A stretch of DNA of 64,000 nt from Microbacterium sp. Gd 4-13 (GTDB lineage: Bacteria; Actinomycetota; Actinomycetes; Actinomycetales; Microbacteriaceae): NCBI RefSeq assembly GCF_003095395.1, contig NZ_QEIJ01000010.1, positions 1 to 64,000 on the forward strand, written 5' to 3'. Position numbers and translations under genes: made by a program. The notes under the pieces were generated by a model, which saw only the letters and a program-made list of their open reading frames with translations, had not been told where the DNA came from and ran no database searches. This document shows, piece by piece, positions 1-9,095 of this stretch (position 1 is its first letter; each line of letters opens with the position of its first letter).

Positions 1-96
<96 letters not shown>

Positions 97-259
97 GCCA
101 GTCCCGATGCCAGCGGCACCGCACCCCACACCGCTCCGCGCCCTCCACCCCACACCGCCCCGCATGCCTGCGTCGGCCTGCGGCCGACGCCCGCCAGTCC
201 CGATGCCAGCGGCACCGCACCCCACACCACTCCGCCCCCTCCACGCCGCACCGCCCCGC
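97..259. repeat. Two tandem 96-bp-period repeat units
   Basis: A segment beginning GCCAGTCCCGATGCC at 97 recurs at 193, with about 67 bp closely similar in both copies (97-163 and 193-259). The copies differ by a few substitutions, so this is not a simple assembly duplicate. No gene is supported in 1-350: reading frames through it are short, proline/arginine-rich and unlike any family I know. Confidence 0.65.
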
Positions 260-298
260 GCCCGCGCGCACGACGATGGCCCCGCCGACGCAAAGAAG

Positions 299-330
299 AA
301 CGGATGCTGCGCAAGCGCGCAGCATCCGTT
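299..330 (-). terminator. Rho-independent terminator of the desaturase gene
   Basis: A perfect 14-bp inverted repeat (arms 299-312 and 317-330, 4-nt loop) lies 20 bp past the desaturase stop. Read on the minus strand the stem is followed by a short T-rich stretch (TTCTTTG), the usual arrangement of an intrinsic terminator. Confidence 0.75.
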
Positions 331-350
331 CTCGGGTTCTGTGTTGGAGC

Positions 351-1484
351 TCAGACCTTGCGGTAGGCGCCCATCTGGACGGCCGCGGGGCAGTCGAAGG
401 GATCGCCGCCGGCGGCGAGGCCGACGCGGTTGAGGTACTCGATGACGATCGCGTACGACTTGATGAGGCTCGTCTCGGTGTAGGGCACGTCGAAGGTGCG
501 GCAGTACTCGATGACGATCTCGCGAGCCTTGGCGAGATGGGGGCGAGCCATGCTCGGGAAGAGGTGGTGCTCGACCTGGTAGTTCAGGCCACCCATGAGC
601 GCGGTGGCCCACCAGCCGCCGGCGACGTTGCGGGAGGTGCGCACCTGCTTGCTGAAGAAGTCGAGACGCGCGTTCGGGTCGATGATCGGCATGCCCTTGT
701 GGTTCGGCGCGAAAGCGGCGCCCATGTAGATACCGAAGACCGCGAGCTGCACGCCCATGAAGGCGAACGCCATACCGAGGGGCAGGAACAGGAAGACCGG
801 AACGATCACGACGGCCAGGCGCAGGAGGATGAGCGTGAGCTCCTCCCAGCGACGGGGAACCGGGCCGCGAGCGAGGTTGTGCTTGATGCCGAGGAAGTGC
901 AGGTTGATGCCCTCGAGCGTCAGCAGCGGGAAGAACAGGTAGCCCTGTTTGCGGGTGATGAGCTTCACGATGCCCCGCGCCTTGGCCGCATCTTCTTCGA
1001 TGAACGAGATCGTGTCGATCTCGATGTCGGGGTCCTTGCCGACGCGGTTGGGGTTGGCGTGGTGACGCGAGTGCTTCGAGTCCCACCAGGTGTAGCTCAT
1101 CCCGACGATGCCGGGGCCGATGAAGCGCGCGAGGCGATCGTTGGCCTTGCCCGACGCGAAGATCTGCTTGTGCGCGGCCTCGTGGGAGATGAACGCCGCC
1201 TGAGTGAAGAGGATGCCGAGGGCCGCGGCGATGAGCAGCTGGAACCAGGAGTCGCCCAGGAGGATGAAACCGGTGATCGCGCCACCGAAACCGAGCACGA
1301 TCGCCGTGCCCACGAGCGCGTAGAACAGCGGTGCGCGGCGGAGGAGACCCGTCTCCTTCACCACCTGCGAAACCTGGGTGTAGGCCTTCGCGACGGGAGG
1401 GAAGTCCTTGGTCGTGGCGTAGGTCTGGCGCACGGGGCCGAGTGTCGAGGTGGGGGAAGTCGTTGCGACGACGGGTGATGCCAC
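351..1484 (-). CDS. Membrane fatty-acid (acyl-CoA/acyl-lipid) desaturase
   Basis: This 377-residue membrane di-iron desaturase introduces a double bond into a fatty acyl chain. The three histidine boxes are intact: HEAAH at 101-105, HSRHH at 138-142 and QVEHH at 303-307. The QxxHH third box is typical of the linoleoyl-CoA/DesA3-like group found in actinobacteria. Hydrophobic segments occur near 55-98 and 215-260. The start is GTG at 1484 with AGGAG 8 nt upstream. It is transcribed alone, divergently from the LacI gene, and ends in a strong terminator. Position of the double bond cannot be read from sequence; electron donor (rubredoxin or a flavoprotein reductase) is not encoded nearby. Confidence 0.88.
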   Translation of the reverse strand: MASPVVATTSPTSTLGPVRQTYATTKDFPPVAKAYTQVSQVVKETGLLRRAPLFYALVGTAIVLGFGGAITGFILLGDSWFQLLIAAALGILFTQAAFISHEAAHKQIFASGKANDRLARFIGPGIVGMSYTWWDSKHSRHHANPNRVGKDPDIEIDTISFIEEDAAKARGIVKLITRKQGYLFFPLLTLEGINLHFLGIKHNLARGPVPRRWEELTLILLRLAVVIVPVFLFLPLGMAFAFMGVQLAVFGIYMGAAFAPNHKGMPIIDPNARLDFFSKQVRTSRNVAGGWWATALMGGLNYQVEHHLFPSMARPHLAKAREIVIEYCRTFDVPYTETSLIKSYAIVIEYLNRVGLAAGGDPFDCPAAVQMGAYRKV

Positions 1485-1727
1485 GCGGGGCTCCTGTCGA
1501 TCGGCAGCGACGCGGGGGCATCGCTGGAGCGTGAGGCTGACAGCAGGACGCCATCGCTGTAGCCGACACTACGCGCACGCCCATACCCGCCCGGGCATGT
1601 CTCCGCGTATGTCCAGCAGACGCACAGGCCCTCGAAATACGGGGGTCTCGCGGCATCCGGCCACCCGTCGTCGCCGCGGGCGTCGCCCACGATGTCTAGA
1701 GTCACATGAGACCGGAAGGAGCACCCG

Positions 1728-2726
1728 ATGGCGGCGAGCATCAAAGACGTCGCGGCGCGCGCGGCCGTATCGGTGGGCACCGTCTCGAACGTGCTCAACC
1801 GCCGGGTCGGGGTGTCTGCGGAGGTGTCGCAGCGCGTGCACGATGCGATCGCCGAGCTCGGCTACGTGCGCAACGATGCCGCCCGCCAGCTGCGCGCCGG
1901 GAAGAGCCGGTCGATCGGCCTCGTGCTGCCCGACATCGGCAACCCGTTCTTCGCCGAGGTCGCCCGCGGCGCCGAGAGGCGCGCGGCCGAAGACGACATG
2001 GCGGTGCTGATCGTGACGAGCGACGGCGACGCCGGCCGCGAGACCCGCCTGCTCGAACTCCTCCTCGAGCAGAGGGTGCGCGGGGTGCTCATCAGCCCCG
2101 CATCCGACGACCTCGGGGCGATGCAGCGCCTGGCCGACGCGGGCACGGCGGTCGTGCTCGTCGATCGTCATGCGGCGGGCACGCCCCTCCCCTCCGTCGC
2201 CGTCGACGACGTGGCGGGCGGCCGGCTCGCGGTCGAGCATCTGCTCGCCATCGGCCGCCGGCGCATCGTGTTCCTCGGCGGGCCGCTCTCCGCGCGCCAG
2301 GTCGCCGACCGTCTCGAGGGTGCTCGCGAGGCGATCGCGGCCCGCGACGATGCCGTCCTCGAGGTGGTGGAGCAGGCGGGGATGACCGTGCAGCACGGCC
2401 GCGCGGCGGGCGAAGGGCTCCGCGCGCGTGCTGCCGACGGGCGGCCCGACGCGGTGTTCGCCGCCAACGACCTCCTCGCGGTCGGGATGCTGCAGGCCCT
2501 GTCGTCGTCGGGGCTGCGGGTTCCCGGCGACCTCGCCCTGATCGGTTACGACGACATCGACTTCGCCGCCGCCGCGGCCGTTCCCCTCAGCTCGGTACGC
2601 CAACCGGCCGCGGCCCTCGGATACACCGCGGTTGACGTGCTTCTCGCCGGTGACGCCGACGCCGATCGATCGCACGTGCGCTTCCAGCCCGAGCTGGTCG
2701 AACGCGCGTCGACGGCGACCGACTGA
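1728..2726 (+). CDS. LacI-family regulator, probable rhamnose repressor
   Basis: The 332-residue protein has an N-terminal LacI helix-turn-helix (residues 4-50, with the typical IKDVAARAAVSVGTVSNVLN-type segment) and a periplasmic-binding-protein-like sugar-binding domain (about 60-325). A GGAAGGAG RBS precedes the ATG. It lies immediately upstream of the rhamnose isomerase gene, and a LacI-type operator sits in the 100-bp gap between them (2772-2783), so I infer that it represses the rhamnose operon and is relieved by rhamnose or an intermediate. That assignment rests on position only; the effector residues cannot be interpreted directly. Confidence 0.85.
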   Translation: MAASIKDVAARAAVSVGTVSNVLNRRVGVSAEVSQRVHDAIAELGYVRNDAARQLRAGKSRSIGLVLPDIGNPFFAEVARGAERRAAEDDMAVLIVTSDGDAGRETRLLELLLEQRVRGVLISPASDDLGAMQRLADAGTAVVLVDRHAAGTPLPSVAVDDVAGGRLAVEHLLAIGRRRIVFLGGPLSARQVADRLEGAREAIAARDDAVLEVVEQAGMTVQHGRAAGEGLRARAADGRPDAVFAANDLLAVGMLQALSSSGLRVPGDLALIGYDDIDFAAAAAVPLSSVRQPAAALGYTAVDVLLAGDADADRSHVRFQPELVERASTATD

Positions 2727-2749
2727 CCTCGACCTGTTGCGTCGAGGTC
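2725..2749 (+). terminator. Hairpin after the LacI gene
   Basis: A perfect 9-bp inverted repeat (2725-2733 and 2741-2749, 7-nt loop) overlaps the LacI stop codon region and separates it from the isomerase gene. The following sequence is only mildly T-rich, so it may attenuate rather than fully terminate. Confidence 0.5.
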
Positions 2750-2771
2750 GTCGCTCGTTGTAGCCTTCCGA

Positions 2772-2783
2772 TGAAACGATTCA
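2772..2783. promoter_or_regulatory. Candidate LacI-type operator for the rhamnose operon
   Basis: TGAAACGATTCA is a near-palindrome with the central CG expected of LacI/GalR-family operators (one mismatch pair). It lies 43 bp upstream of the isomerase start, overlapping a plausible promoter (TTGTAG at 2758 and TTCATT at 2780, 16-bp spacer). Binding by the adjacent LacI protein is inferred. Confidence 0.55.
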
Positions 2784-2826
2784 TTCCTCCGCGGCTCGAC
2801 CGCGATGCACGACCAAGGAAGCGACG

Positions 2827-3990
2827 ATGCCCCTCACTCCCGAGACCCTCTCCACCCTCGAAGCGCAGAGCATCGAGCTGCCGTCCTGGGCGTTCGGCAA
2901 CTCCGGCACCCGATTCAAGGTGTTCGCCACGGCGGGCACACCCCGCGACCCGTTCGAGAAGATCGCCGACGCCGCCCAGGTGAACCGCTTCACCGCGCTC
3001 GCACCGAGCGTCGCCCTCCACATCCCGTGGGACAAGGTCGACGACTACGCCGCCCTCCGCCGTCACGCCGAAGACCTCGGCGTGACCCTCGGCACGATCA
3101 ACTCGAACACCTTCCAGGACGACGACTACAAGTTCGGCGCCCTCACCCACCACGACGACCGCATCCGCCGCAAGGCCATCGACCACCACCTCGAGTGCAT
3201 CGACATCATGGATGCGACGGGGTCGCGCGATCTGAAGATCTGGCTCGCCGAGGGTTCCAACTACCCCGGGCAGGCCGACCTCCGCGCCCGTCAGGACCGC
3301 CTGCAGGAGTCACTGCAGGAGATCTACGCGCGCTTGACCGGCGAGCAGCGACTCGTGCTCGAATACAAGTTCTTCGAGCCGGCGTTCTACCACACCGACG
3401 TTCCCGACTGGGGAACCTCATACGTGCAGGTGGCCGCCCTCGGCGAGCGCGCGATGGTGTGCCTCGACACGGGGCACCACGCGCCCGGCACCAACATCGA
3501 GTTCATCGTCATGCAGCTGCAGCGTCTGGGAAAGCTCGGCTCGTTCGACTTCAACTCGCGCTTCTACGCCGACGACGACCTCATCGTGGGCGCGGCCGAC
3601 CCGTTCCAGCTCTTCCGCATCCTGTTCGAGGTGAACCGCGGTGGCGGGCTGCAGAACCCCGATGTGGTCTTCATGCTCGACCAGTGCCACAACGTCGAGG
3701 AGAAGATCCCCGGCCAGATCCGTTCCGTGCTCAATGTGCAGGAGATGACCGCGCGCGCTCTTTCCGTCGACGGCGATGCGCTGGCCTCCGCCCAGGCCGC
3801 GAATGACGTTCTCGGCGCCAACGCCGTGCTGATGGACGCCTTCTACACCGACGTGCGCCCGGCCCTCGCCGAGTGGCGCGAGTCGCGCGGGCTCGCGGCC
3901 GACCCGATGGCCGCGTACGCAGCATCCGGATACCAGGAGAAGATCGCCGCGGACCGCGTCGGCGGCGTCCAGGCCGGCTGGGGCGCGTAG
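2827..3990 (+). CDS. rhaI: L-rhamnose isomerase (RhaI type)
   Basis: This 387-residue xylose-isomerase-like TIM barrel converts L-rhamnose to L-rhamnulose. It matches the RhaI family rather than the E. coli RhaA family, with family signatures such as the WAFGNSGTRFKVF segment near the N-terminus, MVCLDTGHH (D214, H217, H218) and SFDFNSR (239-245), which carry metal and substrate ligands. An AAGGA motif precedes the ATG. It is the first enzyme gene of the rhamnose set, followed by a nested palindrome and then the aldolase/dehydrogenase. Length is normal for the family. Confidence 0.92.
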   Translation: MPLTPETLSTLEAQSIELPSWAFGNSGTRFKVFATAGTPRDPFEKIADAAQVNRFTALAPSVALHIPWDKVDDYAALRRHAEDLGVTLGTINSNTFQDDDYKFGALTHHDDRIRRKAIDHHLECIDIMDATGSRDLKIWLAEGSNYPGQADLRARQDRLQESLQEIYARLTGEQRLVLEYKFFEPAFYHTDVPDWGTSYVQVAALGERAMVCLDTGHHAPGTNIEFIVMQLQRLGKLGSFDFNSRFYADDDLIVGAADPFQLFRILFEVNRGGGLQNPDVVFMLDQCHNVEEKIPGQIRSVLNVQEMTARALSVDGDALASAQAANDVLGANAVLMDAFYTDVRPALAEWRESRGLAADPMAAYAASGYQEKIAADRVGGVQAGWGA

Positions 3991-4000
3991 GCCCCGAGCT

Positions 4001-4060
4001 CTGAGAGTCCAAGACACCCGGAGTCGCGCGGAAGAGCGTCCGGGTGTTCTGGACTCTCAG
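4001..4060. repeat. Intergenic palindrome between rhaI and rhaEW
   Basis: The arms at 4001-4022 and 4039-4060 pair over 20 of 22 bp around a 16-nt loop. It begins 10 bp past the isomerase stop. It could act as an attenuator or RNA-stability hairpin that lowers downstream expression. Confidence 0.7.
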
Positions 4061-4112
4061 ACGCAACTCGCGACGACACGCACGACACGACACGATGAGG
4101 GACCACGACGAC

Positions 4113-6149
4113 ATGACCAACCCGACCGCTGCCGCGCTCATCGCGCGCTCCAACCGCCTGGGCGCCGACCCGAAGAACACCAACTACGCCGGGGGCAACA
4201 CCTCGGCCAAGGGCACCGACACCGACCCCGTGACCGGCGAGCCCGTCGAGCTGATGTGGGTGAAGGGCTCGGGCGGCGATCTCGGCACCCTCACCGAGAA
4301 GGGTCTGGCCGTGCTGCGTCTGGACCGGATGCGCGCTCTCGTCGGGGTCTACCCCGGCGTCGATCGCGAGGACGAGATGGTCGCCGCGTTCGACTACATC
4401 CTGCACGGCAAGGGCGGCGCCGCGCCGTCGATCGACACCGCGATGCACGGACTGGTCGATGCCGCGCACGTCGACCACCTGCACCCCGATTCGGGCATCG
4501 CGATCGCCACGGCGGCCGATGGCGAGGAGCTCACGGCGAAGATCTTCGGCGACAAGGTCGTCTGGGTGCCGTGGCGGCGCCCGGGCTTCCAGCTCGGCCT
4601 CGATATCGCGGCGATCAAGGAGCAGAACCCGCAGGCGGTGGGCACGATCCTCGGCGGCCACGGCATCACCGCCTGGGGCGACACGTCGGAGGAGGCCGAG
4701 GCCAACTCGCTCTGGATCATCGACACCGCCGCCGCCTACATCGCCGAGCACGGGAAGGCCGACCCGTTCGGCCCCGTGCGCGACGGCTTCGACGCCCTCC
4801 CCGAGAACGAGCGTCGCGAACGCGCGGCGGCCCTCGCCGCCACGATCCGCGGCATCGCCTCGACCGACAAGCCCATGGTCGGCCACTTCACCGACGCCCC
4901 CGAGGTGCTCGACTTCCTCGCGTCGGAGAAGGCGCCGGCGCTGGCTGCCCTCGGCACGAGCTGCCCCGACCACTTCCTGCGCACGAAGGTAAAGCCCCTG
5001 CTGCTCGATCTGCCGGCCACCGCATCGCTGGAGGAGCAGATCGCCCGCCTCGGCGAGCTGCACGAGGCCTACCGCGCCGACTACCAGGCGTACTACGACG
5101 CGCACGCGTCGGCCGAGAGTCCCGCGATCCGCGGCGCCGACCCGCTCATCGTGCTCGTGCCGGGTGTCGGCATGTTCTCGTACGGCGCCAACAAGCAGAC
5201 CGCTCGCGTCGCCGGCGAGTTCTACGTCAACGCGATCAACGTGATGCGCGGCGCGGAGGCGCTGTCGACCTACGCACCGATCTCCGACGCCGAGAAGTTC
5301 CGCATCGAGTACTGGGCGCTCGAAGAGGCGAAGCTCCAGCGCCTTCCGCAGCCGAAGACGCACCAGGGTCGCATCGCCTTCGTCACGGGCGCCGCATCCG
5401 GCATCGGCAAGGCCATCGCGACGCGACTCGCCGCCGAAGGGGCCTGCGTCGTCGTCGCCGACCTCGACCTCGACAAGGCGCGGGCCGCTGCCGCCGAGCT
5501 CGGCGGCACCGACGTCGCGATCGGGGTCGCGGCGAACGTGGCGGATGCTGCGGGGGTGCAGGCCGCGATCGATGCGACGCTGCTGGCCTTCGGCGGCATC
5601 GACCTCGTGGTCAACAACGCGGGCCTGTCGCTGTCGAAGCCGCTGCTCGAGACGACCGAGAAGGACTGGGACCTCCAGCACGACGTGATGGCCAAGGGGT
5701 CGTTCCTCGTCGCCAAGGCGGCGGCGAAGGCACTCATCGAGCAGAAGATGGGCGGCGACGTCATCTACATCTCGTCGAAGAACTCCGTCTTCGCCGGCCC
5801 GAACAACATCGCCTACTCGGCGACCAAGGCCGATCAGGCCCACCAGGTGCGACTGCTGGCCGTCGAGCTGGGCGAGCACGGCATCCGCGTCAACGGCATC
5901 AACCCCGACGGCGTCGTGCGCGGCTCGGGCATCTTCGCCTCGGGGTGGGGTGCGAACCGCGCCGCCACCTACGGGGTCGACGAGAAAGACCTCGGGCAGT
6001 TCTACGCCAACCGCACGATCCTCAAGCGCGAGGTCGTTCCCGAGAACGTCGCCGACGCGGTCTTCGTGCTCACGGGGCCCGAGCTCAGCCGCACGACGGG
6101 CCTGCACATCCCGGTCGACTCGGGCGTCGCCGCCGCGTTCCTGCGATGA
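4113..6149 (+). CDS. rhaEW: Bifunctional rhamnulose-1-phosphate aldolase / lactaldehyde dehydrogenase
   Basis: The protein (678 residues from the chosen ATG) joins a class II aldolase domain (about 1-400) to a short-chain dehydrogenase (about 418-678). The aldolase part shows the zinc-site motif HLHPDS (122-127) and GGHGITAWG (H183). The SDR part shows TGAASGIG (425-432) and the Y568/K572 catalytic pair. In the family the aldolase splits L-rhamnulose-1-phosphate to DHAP and L-lactaldehyde, and the SDR oxidises lactaldehyde to lactate. The start at 4113 is preferred because GAGGGA lies upstream at a workable distance; an in-frame ATG at 4095 is the alternative. Product fits the lactate dehydrogenase encoded downstream. 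Confidence 0.9.
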   Translation: MTNPTAAALIARSNRLGADPKNTNYAGGNTSAKGTDTDPVTGEPVELMWVKGSGGDLGTLTEKGLAVLRLDRMRALVGVYPGVDREDEMVAAFDYILHGKGGAAPSIDTAMHGLVDAAHVDHLHPDSGIAIATAADGEELTAKIFGDKVVWVPWRRPGFQLGLDIAAIKEQNPQAVGTILGGHGITAWGDTSEEAEANSLWIIDTAAAYIAEHGKADPFGPVRDGFDALPENERRERAAALAATIRGIASTDKPMVGHFTDAPEVLDFLASEKAPALAALGTSCPDHFLRTKVKPLLLDLPATASLEEQIARLGELHEAYRADYQAYYDAHASAESPAIRGADPLIVLVPGVGMFSYGANKQTARVAGEFYVNAINVMRGAEALSTYAPISDAEKFRIEYWALEEAKLQRLPQPKTHQGRIAFVTGAASGIGKAIATRLAAEGACVVVADLDLDKARAAAAELGGTDVAIGVAANVADAAGVQAAIDATLLAFGGIDLVVNNAGLSLSKPLLETTEKDWDLQHDVMAKGSFLVAKAAAKALIEQKMGGDVIYISSKNSVFAGPNNIAYSATKADQAHQVRLLAVELGEHGIRVNGINPDGVVRGSGIFASGWGANRAATYGVDEKDLGQFYANRTILKREVVPENVADAVFVLTGPELSRTTGLHIPVDSGVAAAFLR

Positions 6150-6173
6150 GCGCGCGAGCACACGGGTTCGCGT

Positions 6174-6232
6174 CGAGCGCACGGCTCCGGTACGCGCCTA
6201 GGTCGCGCGCTCGGGCGCAGGTCGTGCGCTCG
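6174..6232. repeat. Intergenic nested palindrome between rhaEW and rhaB
   Basis: Perfect 10-bp arms (6174-6183 and 6223-6232) enclose 39 nt with further GCGCTCGG words. The 29-nt right part (6204-6232) is 26/29 identical to 54171-54199, so this is a dispersed element. It fills most of the 94-bp gap. Confidence 0.65.
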
Positions 6233-6243
6233 GGAGACCCGCG

Positions 6244-7659
6244 ATGACGGGCGGCCTCGTCGCGGCGGTCGACCTCGGCGCGACGAGCGGCCGCGTCATG
6301 GTCGGGCACGTCGGCCCGGGCGTTCTGGCGCTCGAATCCGTCGCGCGCTTCCCGAACGGACCCGTCTCCACACCCGGCGGGTGGCGGTGGGGCTTCTCGA
6401 CGCTCCTGGAGAACGTCGAGGACGGCCTCGCGGCCGCGGTGCGCGCCCACCCCGACGTCGCGAGCGTCGGCATCGACGCGTGGGCGGTCGACTACGGGCT
6501 CGTACGGTCGGGATCGCTTGTCGCCGAGCCCTTCCACTACCGCGACGAGCGCACCGCGCGCGGGGTCGCGTCGGTGCACCGCAGCGTGCCGTTCGCCGAG
6601 CTCTACCGCCGCAACGGCCTGCAGCACCTGCCGTTCAACACGCTGTATCAGTACGTGGTCGAGGAGCGCCTCCACGAGGCCGACGCCAGCCTGCTCATCC
6701 CCGACCTCGTCGCGTACCTGCTCACCGGTGTCGCCATCGCCGAACGCACGAACGCGTCGACCACCGGTCTGCTCGACGTGCGCAGCGGCGAGTGGGACCG
6801 CGGGCTCGCCGCCCGGCTGGGCATCCCCGCCACGGCGATGCCGCGGCTCGTCGACGCCGGCGACACCATCGGCACGTTGCGCACCGCGGTCGCCGACCGC
6901 GTGGGCGCCTCGGTTCCCGTGGTGGCCGTCGGATCACACGACACGGCGTCGGCGGTGGTCGCCGCACCCCTGTCGTCGCCGAACGCGGCCTACATCTCCT
7001 GCGGCACCTGGGGCCTGGTCGGCGTCGAGCTCGACGGCCCCGTCGTCTCCGACGCTGCCCGCGAGGCGAACTTCACGAACGAAGGCGGGGTCGACGGCCG
7101 CATCCGCTTCCTGCACAACGTCACCGGCCTGTGGTTGCTGAGCGAGACCATCCGCGCGTGGGAGATCGACGACGCCGCAGCCGTCGACCTCCCCGCCCTC
7201 CTCGACGCCGCCTCCCGGGTCGATCCGCCTCGGGCGCTCTTCGCCGCGAACGACCCGTCGCTCGCGGCTCCGGGAGACATGCCCGCGCGCATCTCAGCCC
7301 TGCTGCGCGACGCCGGCGACGCGGTACCCGACACGCGTCCGGCGTTCGCCCGGCTGATCGTCGAGAGCATCGCGGCAGCGTTCGCCGAGGCGGTGCGCAC
7401 CGCGGGGGATCTCACCGACCGCCGCATCGACGTGATCCACATCGTGGGAGGCGGCGCGCTCAACTCCGTGCTCTGCCAGGCCACCGCCGACCGCTCAGGC
7501 GTCCCGGTGCTCGCGGGCCCCGTCGAGGCCACGGCCCTGGGCAACGTGCTCGTGCAGGCCCGCTCGCACGGGTGGTTCGGAGCGGATGCTTCGCTGGAGA
7601 CCCTGCGCGCGACGGTGGCGGCATCGTTCACCCCTCGCCGATTCGATCCGAGAAACTGA
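6244..7659 (+). CDS. rhaB: Rhamnulokinase
   Basis: This 471-residue FGGY-family sugar kinase phosphorylates L-rhamnulose to L-rhamnulose-1-phosphate. The N-terminal phosphate-binding loop is visible as [10 protein letters not shown] (D10), a second ATP-site segment as SCGTWGLVG, and the C-terminal adenosine motif as [16 protein letters not shown] motif precedes the ATG. Gene order (isomerase, aldolase/dehydrogenase, kinase) completes the phosphorylating rhamnose route. No rhamnose transporter is seen in the window. Confidence 0.92.
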   Translation: MTGGLVAAVDLGATSGRVMVGHVGPGVLALESVARFPNGPVSTPGGWRWGFSTLLENVEDGLAAAVRAHPDVASVGIDAWAVDYGLVRSGSLVAEPFHYRDERTARGVASVHRSVPFAELYRRNGLQHLPFNTLYQYVVEERLHEADASLLIPDLVAYLLTGVAIAERTNASTTGLLDVRSGEWDRGLAARLGIPATAMPRLVDAGDTIGTLRTAVADRVGASVPVVAVGSHDTASAVVAAPLSSPNAAYISCGTWGLVGVELDGPVVSDAAREANFTNEGGVDGRIRFLHNVTGLWLLSETIRAWEIDDAAAVDLPALLDAASRVDPPRALFAANDPSLAAPGDMPARISALLRDAGDAVPDTRPAFARLIVESIAAAFAEAVRTAGDLTDRRIDVIHIVGGGALNSVLCQATADRSGVPVLAGPVEATALGNVLVQARSHGWFGADASLETLRATVAASFTPRRFDPRN

Positions 7660-7688
7660 CCCCTCCCGCTCTCTCTGCACGTAGAGTG

Positions 7689-7699
7689 TGGTCAGACCA
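7689..7699. promoter_or_regulatory. LldR-type (GntR) operator upstream of lldD
   Basis: TGGTCAGACCA matches the TNGTNNNACNA pattern described for LldR/FadR-type GntR regulators of lactate genes, within a perfect 7-bp inverted repeat GTGTGGT-CAG-ACCACAC (7686-7702). It is 23 bp upstream of the lldD start, in the short gap after rhaB. The regulator itself is not in the window. Confidence 0.6.
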
Positions 7700-7721
7700 C
7701 ACGCAACCGAAGGACACTCCC

Positions 7722-9011
7722 ATGGTCACGCGTCAACTCCCCCAGGTCGGCGAGCTCCTCGAACTGATGCAGTTCAAAAAGCCCGACCTGAACCTGAAGC
7801 GTCGCCGCCTCGAGTCGGCGCTGACGATCGACGACCTGCGCCTCATCGCGAAGCGCCGCACGCCGAAGGCCGCTTTCGACTACACCGACGGCGCCGCGGA
7901 GGGCGAGCTGTCGCTCGAACGCGCGCGGCAGGCGTTCCGCGACATCGAGTTCCACCCCGACGTGCTGCGCCCCGCCGCGAACGTCGACACCTCCACGACG
8001 ATCCTCGGAGGCCCCAGCGCCCTGCCCTTCGGCATCGCGCCGACCGGGTTCACCCGCCTCATGCAGACCGAGGGCGAGAGCGCGGGAGCGGGCGCCGCGG
8101 CCGCCGCCGGCATCCCGTTCACGCTCTCCACGCTCGGCACGACCTCCATCGAGGACGTCAAGGCGGCCACCCTTCGAGAGCCTCACGGACCGGTTCCCGG
8201 CCGCAACTGGTTCCAGCTCTACGTCATGCGCGACCGCGACATCTCCTATGGGCTCGTCGAGCGCGCAGCGAAGGCCGGCTTCGACACGCTGCAGTTCACC
8301 GTCGACACACCGATCGCCGGCGCACGTCTGCGCGACAAGCGCAACGGCTTCTCCATCCCGCCGCAGCTCACCGTGGGCACGATCGTGAACGCGATCCCCC
8401 GCCCCTGGTGGTGGATCGACTTCCTCACCACGCCGAAGCTCGAGTTCGCATCGCTCTCGACCACCGGCGGCACCGTCGGCGAGCTGCTGAACGCGGCGAT
8501 GGATCCGACGATCAGCTACGACGACCTCGACGTGATCCGCTCGATGTGGCCCGGGAAGCTCGTCGTGAAGGGCGTACAGAACGTCGAGGACTCGAAGCGG
8601 CTCATCGACGCCGGGGTCGACGGCATCATCCTGTCCAACCACGGCGGACGCCAGCTCGACCGCGCGCCCATTCCGTTCCATCTCCTCCCGCACGTCGTGC
8701 GCGAGGTCGGCGCGGACGCCACGGTCATGGTCGACACCGGAATCATGAACGGCGCCGACATCGTCGCCTCCGTCGCCCTCGGCGCGAAGTTCACGCTGAT
8801 CGGCCGCGCCTACCTCTACGGCCTCATGGCCGGCGGACGCGCGGGCGTCGACCGCACCATCGCGATCCTGCGCACCGAGATCGAGCGTACGATGGCGCTC
8901 CTCGGCGTCTCGAGCCTCGACGAGCTCGAGCCGCGCCACGTGACGCAGCTCGCACGACTCGTGCCGGTGTCGTCGTCGACCGCGCAGGCCGCCGCGGCGC
9001 TCGACGCCTGA
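7722..9011 (+). CDS. lldD: FMN-dependent L-lactate dehydrogenase
   Basis: The 429-residue protein belongs to the FMN alpha-hydroxy-acid dehydrogenase family and would oxidise L-lactate to pyruvate. The catalytic-histidine motif SNHGGRQLD (H307) and FMN-binding segments ([36 protein letters not shown]) are present. It lacks a signal sequence; in the family it acts at the cytoplasmic face of the membrane. GAAGGA is the RBS. It starts 62 bp after rhaB and uses the lactate expected from rhamnose-derived lactaldehyde. A 24-bp terminator follows. Confidence 0.88.
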   Translation: MVTRQLPQVGELLELMQFKKPDLNLKRRRLESALTIDDLRLIAKRRTPKAAFDYTDGAAEGELSLERARQAFRDIEFHPDVLRPAANVDTSTTILGGPSALPFGIAPTGFTRLMQTEGESAGAGAAAAAGIPFTLSTLGTTSIEDVKAATLREPHGPVPGRNWFQLYVMRDRDISYGLVERAAKAGFDTLQFTVDTPIAGARLRDKRNGFSIPPQLTVGTIVNAIPRPWWWIDFLTTPKLEFASLSTTGGTVGELLNAAMDPTISYDDLDVIRSMWPGKLVVKGVQNVEDSKRLIDAGVDGIILSNHGGRQLDRAPIPFHLLPHVVREVGADATVMVDTGIMNGADIVASVALGAKFTLIGRAYLYGLMAGGRAGVDRTIAILRTEIERTMALLGVSSLDELEPRHVTQLARLVPVSSSTAQAAAALDA

Positions 9012-9030
9012 GCCGACTGCACACCGAAAC

Positions 9031-9075
9031 GCCCCGATCCACTCTCCCCCGCCGCAGCGGGGTGTGGATCGGGGC
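9031..9075. terminator. Bidirectional terminator between lldD and metB
   Basis: Perfect 12-bp arms (9031-9042 and 9064-9075) close a hairpin followed by TTTCT on the plus strand, and by GTTTC on the minus strand. It lies between two convergent genes and serves both. Confidence 0.8.
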
Positions 9076-9095
9076 TTTCTCGTGTGGATGCGGCG

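Noticed and set aside
276..1478. Long plus-strand frame over the desaturase gene
   Set aside because: It is the antisense shadow of a gene with three intact histidine boxes; its own peptide is low-complexity.
3843..6182. 779-codon minus-strand frame opposite the rhaEW gene
   Set aside because: It has no recognisable domain and lies antisense to a clear bifunctional enzyme.
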